Assembly (NCBI GenBank): GCA_002506025.1
Contig: DAWS01000129.1
Location: forward strand, 3,924-9,923
Direction: 5' to 3'
DNA from: Euryarchaeota archaeon UBA111
Lineage (GTDB): Archaea > Thermoplasmatota > Poseidoniia > Poseidoniales > Poseidoniaceae
DNA length: 6,000 bases
The position numbers and the translations under genes were made by a program. Below the pieces are notes generated by a model that made no database searches, was not told the DNA's origin, and was given only the letters and a program-made list of their open reading frames with translations. How positions within the stretch are numbered: position 1 is the stretch's first letter; each line of letters starts with the position of its first letter. Below are positions 1 to 6,000 of the stretch, one piece after another.

Positions 1-27
1 GATATTGAGAATAAAATTCAGGGTGCA

Positions 28-774
28 ATGGGCAAGGGCCCATTTGAGTGGGTAGATCGACGAGTTTTCGACCAGGTTTTCGATCGATTAACCCTGATGT
101 CACTATACAAGTTAATGAAAAATGAAGTGATTGATACAGTAGATTTTCCTGTTGCTCGGGGCAAAGAAGCGCATGTGTTCCATGGAACTGACCCGCAGGG
201 TAAACCCGTTGCAATCAAGATATTTCACACCTCAAATGCGGTTTTCAAAAACCTCATGCAATACATTGAGGGTGACCAGAGATTTGGCGGATTGCGTCGT
301 CGTCATCGCGATTTAGTTGATATTTGGGTGCGTAAGGAACAACGGAACCTTGCTCGACTATCTAAGTGGGGCTTAACCGTGCCTAAACCATTAGGCATTA
401 ACAAGAATGTGTTGGTGATGGAATATCTCGGCGATGAGACCTCGCCATACCCTAAATTACGTGAGGTAGTAGTTGACGAACCTCGTCCTGTCTACGACGA
501 ATTGCTGGAGTTTTTGGCCGTATCTTGGCAGAAAGCCAATCTAGTGCACGGTGATTTTTCACCGTTCAATATTTTGTGGAGTCCTGAGGGTCCAGTAGTC
601 ATTGACGTCGGTCAAGCCGTTATTCAATCTCATCCAAAGGCTCAGGAGTTTTTGATAAGAGATGTCACCAGATTAGTTGAATGGGCTAATAAGAATGCAA
701 TAGATGTTGATTTGGCCGAGGCTATGTATGAAGTGTTAAACATGGACTTGAGTCATGTTAAGGAAATAGCCTGA
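28..774 (+). CDS. rio1: RIO1-type atypical serine kinase/ATPase (ribosome maturation); 5' end uncertain
   Basis: This is a RIO-family atypical kinase of the RIO1 branch, 248 residues from the ATG at 28, close to the size of archaeal Rio1. Visible motifs are the nucleotide loop ARGKEAHVF (residues 43-51, usually STGKEANVF), the ATP-binding lysine K64 in VAIKIF, the hinge MEYLG, the catalytic loop VHGDFSPFN with D176 and N181, and the metal-binding IDVGQ with D193. All key residues are present. There is no N-terminal winged helix of the RIO2 type; the short N-terminus leads straight into DRLTLMSLYKLM, as in RIO1. From family knowledge, Rio1 acts in the cytoplasm in late small-subunit maturation, using ATP hydrolysis to release from pre-30S/40S particles. 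The start is uncertain: codons 1-27 are open in the same frame, and the only purine-rich match (aggg) ends too near the ATG to be a good ribosome binding site, so the protein may begin left of the window. A TGA at 6-8 in another frame could instead end an upstream gene. Confidence 0.94.
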   Translation: MGKGPFEWVDRRVFDQVFDRLTLMSLYKLMKNEVIDTVDFPVARGKEAHVFHGTDPQGKPVAIKIFHTSNAVFKNLMQYIEGDQRFGGLRRRHRDLVDIWVRKEQRNLARLSKWGLTVPKPLGINKNVLVMEYLGDETSPYPKLREVVVDEPRPVYDELLEFLAVSWQKANLVHGDFSPFNILWSPEGPVVIDVGQAVIQSHPKAQEFLIRDVTRLVEWANKNAIDVDLAEAMYEVLNMDLSHVKEIA

Positions 775-780
775 CTCATT
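771..780. other. Tail-to-tail junction of the RIO1 and KH genes
   Basis: The RIO1 stop TGA (772-774) and the complement of the KH gene's stop TGA (776-778) are separated by the single base at 775. There is no room for a terminator between the two genes, so each transcript must end inside, and antisense to, the other coding region unless termination needs no dedicated spacer. No T-rich run is visible right at the junction; the nearest short U-tract candidates lie inside the opposing genes. Confidence 0.9.
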
Positions 781-1519
781 CCTCTTCCCAAACAATATTT
801 TCATCATCGGAAAGTTCCATCATTTCAGCAACTGCATCCTCATCTTCTGGGTCAACTTGACTAGCTCGCATTCTTCGTGAACGGCGGTCACTTATTTCTG
901 ACAATCCAGGAACCAAGTTTTCAAAACCACCACTACTCGGGTCCTGTTGTTTTAATTCAATTGTTTCAAGCGAACGATTGGATAATTTCGCCCGGCGGCG
1001 GTCTTTTTCCAAATATCCAAGCACGGATCCGTGCTCAGAGCCGCCTGCTAACATCTCGATTGCTTGACGGGCGGCAAACAAGCCTTCCTCTTCACCGATA
1101 ATTACCACAGTCGACTTGTAAATGGTAATCTCTGTATCAGTGAGATTTTCAATAAGCCGGCGCACTTTACCTTGGCTACCGATAATTCTAGAACGGATTT
1201 GTCTTTGTCGGTTAGACCTTTTACCAACGAAATCTCTTAAATCGACCATTTCAAAAAAATGTCGGTCATCAAACAGCCTGATGGCGGCCTTGGGTGCCAT
1301 TCCACGACCTATGGCTTTGATGACATCTGGTAACTTCATTGCTTTGACTGGGTCGTATGAGCCGGCATCACCCCAGTGAACCTCCACATCTCCAGTCTCA
1401 GAGTTGATGAAAAGGTCCTCACACCCACATGCTTCGCGGATTGCCTTCGCAGTAGCCCCTTTAGACCCAATTAAGACAGCAATTCTGTCTTTTGGTACAC
1501 GAGGCAGTCCTTGTCTCAT
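776..1519 (-). CDS. dim2: Two-KH-domain RNA-binding protein, archaeal Dim2/Pno1-like
   Basis: The 247-residue product matches the archaeal Dim2/Pno1 (Krr1-like) layout. A first KH domain spans about residues 6-75, with the RNA-gripping loop IGSKG (17-21) after VPKDRIAV and the typical INSETGDVEV strand. A second spans about 85-167, with IIGSQGKVRRLIE (112-124) and the conserved helix ARQAIEMLAGGSEHGSV. From family knowledge, Dim2 binds near the 3' end of small-subunit rRNA, assists Nob1-dependent processing, and acts in the same maturation stage as Rio1. Residues about 182-247 form an extra tail: a basic patch DRRSRRMR (211-218) followed by a strongly acidic end (VDPEDEDAV, SDDENIVWEEE). Archaeal homologues usually end soon after the second KH domain, so this looks like a lineage-specific extension. 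The ATG at 1519 puts seven residues before the KH strand, which fits the family. No clear ribosome binding site precedes it. The stop lies one base from the stop of RIO1 on the other strand; the upstream gene ends 25 bases before this start. Confidence 0.93.
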   Translation of the reverse strand: MRQGLPRVPKDRIAVLIGSKGATAKAIREACGCEDLFINSETGDVEVHWGDAGSYDPVKAMKLPDVIKAIGRGMAPKAAIRLFDDRHFFEMVDLRDFVGKRSNRQRQIRSRIIGSQGKVRRLIENLTDTEITIYKSTVVIIGEEEGLFAARQAIEMLAGGSEHGSVLGYLEKDRRRAKLSNRSLETIELKQQDPSSGGFENLVPGLSEISDRRSRRMRASQVDPEDEDAVAEMMELSDDENIVWEEE

Positions 1520-1544
1520 GGATGGGCCGGAGCCTTCTTGCTTT
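1520..1544 (-). other. 25-base spacer linking the Ig/CARDB gene to the KH gene
   Basis: The stop of the Ig/CARDB gene (TGA at 1545-1547, minus strand) and the ATG of the KH gene (1519) are 25 bases apart on the same strand. The spacer has no TATA-like element and no good Shine-Dalgarno match (it reads AAGAAGGCTCCGGCCC in gene direction). The simplest reading is read-through from the upstream gene, although a promoter inside the end of the upstream gene cannot be excluded. Confidence 0.5.
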
Positions 1545-3356
1545 TCAATCTCTTGTATTGCGTTGGATTAGCGATATAACGAGTCCGCATACGATTATTG
1601 CACCCAATGGCGGCAAAAATGATGGTGCATTGATAATGCTACTTACTGACGCTCCAGTAACCACCATGTAGTTCTCGTTGTTTCCTTCATCGTACTCATC
1701 GATAACGCCAGTTGGGTCAACTACCAACTTGAGGTCGTATTGCCCTTCACTTGGGACAATGTATTCCCATGTCAGCAACTCGGATTTATCGGTTAATGAA
1801 CCCGCATCCAAAGTCCTAGAATCGATAATGGTCCATGCGACATCAGCCGAGCGGTCAGCAGGAGCGGCTTCTAAGCGGACATTAATCGTCCCACCATAAT
1901 TTTCGTTTACCTCTAGTAAACCAGTCACAGTTACATTGCCTGTGCTATCACCTGGTTTGACAATTAACCGATCTACATTGGTTGTAGTAAGGTTCCACTG
2001 AAAGTCAATGCTTGGCAAAACCTGATAGAATACAGGGTCGGTTTGGATGCTATTACCTGCAACGTCAATCACCGTTGCTCTAAGCATCAAATACTGTCTG
2101 GACTTAGTCGCCCAGCTAGACTGCGCAACGGTACTGTCAAGGCCCGAACCCATTGATGGTTGCCACGAACCCGATAAGTCGGGGGTTTGTCCAAAACCAT
2201 TTGAATCGAAACCATACTCAATATATGAATTGGTTAAATCGACACCTGAGACTAAGTCGCTGGCAGAGTACTGCACACTGACCGCGCCAATCAATGCAGT
2301 AGTTAACTCATCGACCGACCAATCACCCTCAAGTGGCAATCCGGTATCGACTTGAACACTAAGTTGGGTAGTTGTTCCGATATTACCAACGTTATCAGTA
2401 GCCCTTAGGTAGATTGTGTGAGTGCCATCTGGCAATGTCAGTGTGTGCGTATTGCTGGAAATTTGAGTCCAACTGTTTTCATCTAAACTAATTTCAGTGT
2501 ATGCTACACCGGATCCAAGACCATCATCAACGGAATTGATTAGCCCACTTAGGGTAACTGAGGAAGAGGTTGACCAGCCCGAACTGGAACCAGTGGTTAC
2601 CGAGCCGATTGTCGGACCTGTGCGATCAATGCCAATGAACATCGTCTGGACGGCAGTCAATCCGGAATTATCATACACAGTCAATCTTGGATTCCAAGTT
2701 CCCTCGGTAAATCCTCCTGTGGACCAATCCCAACCATAATTCAAGTTTGATGGACCATCATTGGTTGGTGTGCCAGGGCCGGGAACATTGGCTAGGCTAG
2801 CCCGCAGTAAATCATCGTCACTGGCGCCCCAGGTAAACTCGAGTGTCGCATCTGCTGCTATTGAAAACCATGCTCGATCCGAGGCACTCGAACCACTGCC
2901 ATACTCTATGCTATTGACACTGAACTCAGTTATCACTGGGACTTGATTGGCGATGGTAAATGACGGTGATGTCTCAATCACATTCTCGTCTGCAGTAGAA
3001 TCGTATGCAATCGCTTTGAGTTGGTAGCTTCCATTGGCAAAGGTAGTAGTGTCCAGATAGGTCACCCAAGGTGAGGAGGTGAGTGTAGCGATACTGGCCC
3101 AATTTGTTGCGTCAGACGAGATTTCAATACTCAGCGAGTCAACGGTATTACTCCCTGATAGCGCAAATGATAGGGTATAGACACCTGTTAGACTTTGACC
3201 GTTGGTTGGACCGTTGGAGTAAGAAATTGAGATATCTGAATTGGAGTTTGATATTTGTCTTGCTTGCTCTAGTTTGTTGGTGTCGTTAATATCATGAGGA
3301 ACGCTTGCAATCAGCAGTATCAGGCACATTAATGCCGTCGCGTTGATTGCTCGCAT
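1545..3356 (-). CDS. Exported multi-Ig-like/CARDB protein with C-terminal membrane anchor
   Basis: This is a 603-residue surface protein of unknown specific function. Residues 1-18 (MRAINATALMCLILLIAS) are a signal peptide or N-terminal signal anchor. The ectodomain is a chain of beta-sandwich modules, read by eye: Ig-like at about 40-136 (ending NGSYQLKAIAYDS), PKD/Ig-like at about 139-243 (WNPRLTVYDNSG), Ig-like at about 247-337 (DGTHTIYLRATDNVGN), Ig-like at about 338-447 (RATVIDVAGN), and a CARDB-like module at about 450-567 with the family's ending YDLKLVVDPTG..DEYDEGNNEN. It closes with PSFLPPLG (578-585), a hydrophobic stretch to 597 and a short charged tail QRNTRD, so the bulk should face outside. 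The start was set at the ATG at 3356 because it begins the signal peptide directly. An in-frame TTG at 3386 would add ten residues (KAYGQCEVN) that look unlike a signal peptide. The preceding GTGAAG is at best a weak ribosome binding site. Such proteins are abundant in marine group archaea and are usually assigned to adhesion or envelope structure; that role is inferred. The only cysteines are C11 in the signal and C590 in the anchor. Confidence 0.9.
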   Translation of the reverse strand: MRAINATALMCLILLIASVPHDINDTNKLEQARQISNSNSDISISYSNGPTNGQSLTGVYTLSFALSGSNTVDSLSIEISSDATNWASIATLTSSPWVTYLDTTTFANGSYQLKAIAYDSTADENVIETSPSFTIANQVPVITEFSVNSIEYGSGSSASDRAWFSIAADATLEFTWGASDDDLLRASLANVPGPGTPTNDGPSNLNYGWDWSTGGFTEGTWNPRLTVYDNSGLTAVQTMFIGIDRTGPTIGSVTTGSSSGWSTSSSVTLSGLINSVDDGLGSGVAYTEISLDENSWTQISSNTHTLTLPDGTHTIYLRATDNVGNIGTTTQLSVQVDTGLPLEGDWSVDELTTALIGAVSVQYSASDLVSGVDLTNSYIEYGFDSNGFGQTPDLSGSWQPSMGSGLDSTVAQSSWATKSRQYLMLRATVIDVAGNSIQTDPVFYQVLPSIDFQWNLTTTNVDRLIVKPGDSTGNVTVTGLLEVNENYGGTINVRLEAAPADRSADVAWTIIDSRTLDAGSLTDKSELLTWEYIVPSEGQYDLKLVVDPTGVIDEYDEGNNENYMVVTGASVSSIINAPSFLPPLGAIIVCGLVISLIQRNTRD

Positions 3357-3523
3357 GTTAACTTCACATTGGCCGTAAGCCTTCAATGCATCCCTTGATA
3401 TCTTTCCATTTTGGAGATTGGGAGATTAATAGCAACCGCCGATAGATGACAATCCACAATGTGTGCCCATCTGCGGTAGAATAGAGATGGGTTCAAGTGC
3501 TTCTTCTCATGTCCATATAACTG
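3357..3523. promoter_or_regulatory. Divergent intergenic region with candidate promoters for both flanking genes
   Basis: This 167-base gap separates two genes that point away from each other, so it must hold both promoters unless transcription comes from further off. On the minus strand, AAAGATATC (about 3397-3405) is an A/T-rich TATA-like site centred some 44 bases before the ATG at 3356. On the plus strand, TAGAATAGA (3477-3485) lies about 43 bases before the ATG at 3524. Either spacing would fit an archaeal TATA box with a short leader, but neither is a strong match to the TTTATATA-type consensus. CCATATAA (3513-3520) looks more TATA-like but sits directly against the start codon, too close to serve this gene. 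No Shine-Dalgarno sequence is visible before 3524. The gap also has an 8-base near-duplicate, GGAGATTG then GGAGATTA (3413-3428), of unknown meaning. Confidence 0.35.
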
Positions 3524-6000
3524 ATGGCACAGACTAGAGCGCTCTTTCTGGCGCTGATTATGGCAGTTATGCTTGCCACGCCGTTAGGTGTATCAGCGTA
3601 TGATAGTGGCGGCATCGAGGCTTCTGAGACACAGGTTGCTATGATTCCTTCAACAGGGTTAAACGTTGGAGATTCAGTTACATTCTACCTGACTTTAACC
3701 AACACTCAGCAGAATGAAGCGCTCAATGTTGGCTATGCATTCTACAAAAATCAGTATAGTTCAGAAAACAAGTTTGTTGAGAACGTTATCGATATTCAAG
3801 GCGACTCATCACAAACCGTCGATGCGACTTGGGATGGTTTGTTAGAGAGTGATGATAAAGTGTGGATAACCTTCGAATATCCTCGCAATAGTGGGAATGA
3901 AGTATCGTTTTTCATCGAATTTGAAGTAACAGGTCTGCCTAACTTACGCGTTATCCAAACCGAATTGACGCCGTCCTCCATGATTCATGCAGGAGATACG
4001 ATTCAACTGTCCAGTTTGGTGAAAAATACTGGCTCGGAGCCAGCAATTAGTTCCCAACTAGAGGTCAACCTACCGGGAAACCTTGCTAACCAATACCTGC
4101 TAACCAAATCACTCAATGCGAGCGAAGAGACTTGGGTAAATACGACGTTCACAGCACCACAAACTGGTAGTTACAGTATTTACGTCACGCCTGATTTCAA
4201 TGATGATGTGCTTGAAGCCTCAGAGCAAGGTAAATCTGTTGAAGTGAATCTGATAGTAGAGCCGCGTATGGATTTGTATCATATTGGAGATCTCACCGTA
4301 TCACCTGATACAGGTTCCTCGGATGGACCCTGGACCGTTGACGGTGCTATTGGTCGCATTGGTGAGTCAGGCACAACAGACGTAACTATGTGGCTAGAAA
4401 TTAACCACGATTCGGGTATGTTGGCTACTCAACCATTTACCGTTAGTGTATTAGGGCCCTCCACATCTCAACAAGCTTGGTCTACTACCTTTGATGATAA
4501 TTTAGTCGGCACCTTGGCTCCCGGCAGTTATCAAATAACCGCAGTTATCGACCCCTTTAATGATGGGGCTTTTACTCAGGAAGATACGAGTAACGACAGA
4601 CTAAGTTCGACATTTATTATATTACAATCACCAGATGTGCTAGTTGATTCAATCGCTCTACCTTCATCATCAATTGTCCAAGCCGGTGAGAAAGTGACCT
4701 GGGGTGTGTCAATAACCAATCTTGGTGGCGAAACTGTAACCGGTAATTTGGAATATACTTTCGAAGGTGTGACAGACACTTCAACAATTATCTCCTTAGA
4801 TGCTGGTGAATCGTTTTACTGGGAAGCAGAGCTAAACACTGCATCTGGCTCCCATACAGCACAATTCACTGCTGAGTGGATTCCATCCCTTGGCACAACA
4901 GACAGAGATTTGAGCAACAATGTGGCAACCAACTCAATTACTGTTGAATCAGGCCTAGTTTTGAACTGGGCAGGTTCAAGTCTGCGAATTTTAGACGAGG
5001 GCGCAAACCCAGTCGACCTGCCGTTGGTTGAGGGTCAGCAATACACATTCGCCATTAACCTAACCAGCCAAGAGCTCGGAGAGCTAGATATCTACTGTGA
5101 GGATGCTGCACAAAATACCAATCTAGCGACAATTAATGTTAATGTGTCAACAATCGGGCAGAAGGTTTCAATCGAATGTAATTTCACTGCTTCGGCGCCA
5201 TCAACTACGATTCAACTTGTCCCATCTGATCCCGCAGTGACCAATACCTACATCAGAAAATTAACCACGATCTCGACAACTAATAACGACGCAGATGGTG
5301 AGCAATCAGGAATGGGTACAGCGGCATTAATAGGGATTGGTGTCGCTATCCTAATTGCGATATTTGCTGCTGCAATTTGGCTGACGAGAGAAACAGATGA
5401 AGAGGTTGAGCGCGATATTTTCGACTATTGCCCAGCTTGTGATGGAGAACTCGAAGGCGATGAAAACCGCTGTCCGCATTGTAGTTTCAACCTATCCAAG
5501 GCACGCAAACAATTCCATGCCTGTCATGCGTGCGGTGAATCAGTCCCTGACCTAATGGACAACTGTCCTTATTGTGGTACTGAGCAGGACGTCGCCTCAT
5601 TCTTTGAGCGACGCGAGCGACGCACCAAGAAACCAGTAGTTGTTCAAGAAATTGCCCTTCCAGAAGACGACGATGATACGATTGTCTCGGGCACAGAAAA
5701 CTTTGCTGAGACGGTGAAAGAGTTTGGTTATGATGAGGAACAGTTAGAGGACGACTGGGATGAAAACTTCGCTACTGCGGAAGCCCAAATCGCTGAAATT
5801 GAGCAAATGTATGAAGAAGAGTTAGACACTGAAGGGCTGACACCAGAAGAGATTGAGGAATTAGAATCACAAGTAACTACCCGGTTAAAATCGCTCAAAG
5901 AAATGTCCGATGGATCGGTTAACCTTGACGACATGCTGGCCACAAAAGGTGAGCTTATTGCGCACAAAGATGATGACTCTGAGTTGTCTGCTAGCGATGC
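3524..6000 (+). CDS. CARDB-repeat surface protein with one membrane helix and cytoplasmic tandem zinc ribbon (3' end beyond window)
   Basis: The frame is open from the ATG at 3524 to the window edge: 825 full codons, incomplete at the C-terminus. Residues 1-25 are a signal peptide (TRALFLALIMAVMLATPLGVSA, cut likely before Y26). The ectodomain holds about four beta-sandwich modules: an N-terminal one (26-137), a clear CARDB domain (about 138-247, LPNLRVIQTEL to PDFNDDVLEASE), two related modules (about 249-370 and 371-476, the latter ending DRDLSNNVATNSITV), and a fourth (about 478-590) with the ectodomain's only cysteines, C525 and C552. A membrane helix follows at 598-620 (GTAALIGIGVAILIAIFAAA). 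It is acidic outside and has an arginine (R622) just inside, so the C-terminus should be cytoplasmic. Two zinc ribbons come next: C636/C639 with C650/C653 and C667/C670 with C681/C684. A basic stretch RRERRTKK follows, then an acidic, helix-prone tail (about 709-825). An in-frame TAA at 3518-3520 rules out a longer protein, and a later ATG would destroy the signal peptide. CARDB modules are generally linked to cell adhesion; ligand and function here are unknown. Confidence 0.92.
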   Translation, partial: MAQTRALFLALIMAVMLATPLGVSAYDSGGIEASETQVAMIPSTGLNVGDSVTFYLTLTNTQQNEALNVGYAFYKNQYSSENKFVENVIDIQGDSSQTVDATWDGLLESDDKVWITFEYPRNSGNEVSFFIEFEVTGLPNLRVIQTELTPSSMIHAGDTIQLSSLVKNTGSEPAISSQLEVNLPGNLANQYLLTKSLNASEETWVNTTFTAPQTGSYSIYVTPDFNDDVLEASEQGKSVEVNLIVEPRMDLYHIGDLTVSPDTGSSDGPWTVDGAIGRIGESGTTDVTMWLEINHDSGMLATQPFTVSVLGPSTSQQAWSTTFDDNLVGTLAPGSYQITAVIDPFNDGAFTQEDTSNDRLSSTFIILQSPDVLVDSIALPSSSIVQAGEKVTWGVSITNLGGETVTGNLEYTFEGVTDTSTIISLDAGESFYWEAELNTASGSHTAQFTAEWIPSLGTTDRDLSNNVATNSITVESGLVLNWAGSSLRILDEGANPVDLPLVEGQQYTFAINLTSQELGELDIYCEDAAQNTNLATINVNVSTIGQKVSIECNFTASAPSTTIQLVPSDPAVTNTYIRKLTTISTTNNDADGEQSGMGTAALIGIGVAILIAIFAAAIWLTRETDEEVERDIFDYCPACDGELEGDENRCPHCSFNLSKARKQFHACHACGESVPDLMDNCPYCGTEQDVASFFERRERRTKKPVVVQEIALPEDDDDTIVSGTENFAETVKEFGYDEEQLEDDWDENFATAEAQIAEIEQMYEEELDTEGLTPEEIEELESQVTTRLKSLKEMSDGSVNLDDMLATKGELIAHKDDDSELSASD

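Noticed and set aside
877..1379. Plus-strand reading frames opposite the KH gene
   Set aside because: They lack recognisable domains, and the minus strand encodes well-conserved KH motifs through the same region.
1678..3289. Several plus-strand frames opposite the Ig/CARDB gene
   Set aside because: Low-complexity shadows; the minus strand carries a continuous signal-peptide protein with repeated Ig-type motifs.
3357..3386. Longer start for the Ig/CARDB protein at the TTG codon at 3386
   Set aside because: It would place polar, charged residues before a normal signal peptide; the ATG at 3356 starts the signal peptide cleanly.
3413..3428. Short tandem repeat GGAGATTG/GGAGATTA as an operator
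   Set aside because: Only two copies of 8 bases with one mismatch; not distinguishable from chance and not placed at a clear promoter.
3509..3520. Tiny frame ATG TCC ATA TAA just before the last gene, as an upstream regulatory ORF
   Set aside because: Three codons occur easily by chance, and no ribosome binding site or further structure supports translation.
5728..5967. Antisense serine-rich reading frame opposite the acidic tail
   Set aside because: Serine richness is the expected complement of GAA/GAG/GAT-rich codons on the plus strand, where the coding frame is clear.
1..6000. Defence system, mobile element, CRISPR array, tRNA or rRNA
   Set aside because: No repeat-spacer pattern, transposase motif, inverted terminal repeats, cloverleaf-like segment or rRNA-like stretch was seen; coding fills nearly the whole window.

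Overview
The window looks archaeal and is most simply placed in a planktonic euryarchaeote of the Marine Group II (Poseidoniales) or Marine Group III type. This is an inference from three things. It carries two archaeal/eukaryotic-type ribosome-maturation genes (a RIO1 kinase and a two-KH-domain Dim2/Pno1-like protein). It also carries two secreted, single-anchor envelope proteins built from Ig-like and CARDB modules. Finally, base composition is moderate, coding is very dense and Shine-Dalgarno sequences are weak or absent. No rRNA or other phylogenetic marker is present to prove it.

There are four protein genes. At 28-774 (+) lies RIO1; its reading frame stays open to the left edge, so the true start may lie outside. 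One base after its stop codon is the end of the KH-domain gene (776-1519, minus strand), so the two face each other tail to tail. Upstream of the KH gene, on the same strand and only 25 bases away, is a large gene (1545-3356) for an exported protein of several Ig-like modules, one CARDB module and a C-terminal membrane anchor. A divergent intergenic region (3357-3523) separates it from the last gene (3524 to beyond 6000, plus strand). That gene encodes a signal peptide, about four CARDB/Ig-type modules, one transmembrane helix, two cytoplasmic zinc ribbons and a long acidic tail. It has no stop codon within the window.

The left half concerns small-subunit ribosome maturation: RIO1 is a late-acting ATPase/kinase and Dim2 binds near the 3' end of the small-subunit rRNA. 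The right half concerns the cell envelope. The link between the halves is positional only: the Ig/CARDB gene and the KH gene may be co-transcribed. I found no RNA gene, mobile element, CRISPR array or defence system. The least ordinary item is the last protein, which joins an external adhesion-type region to a cytoplasmic zinc-ribbon module through one membrane helix.
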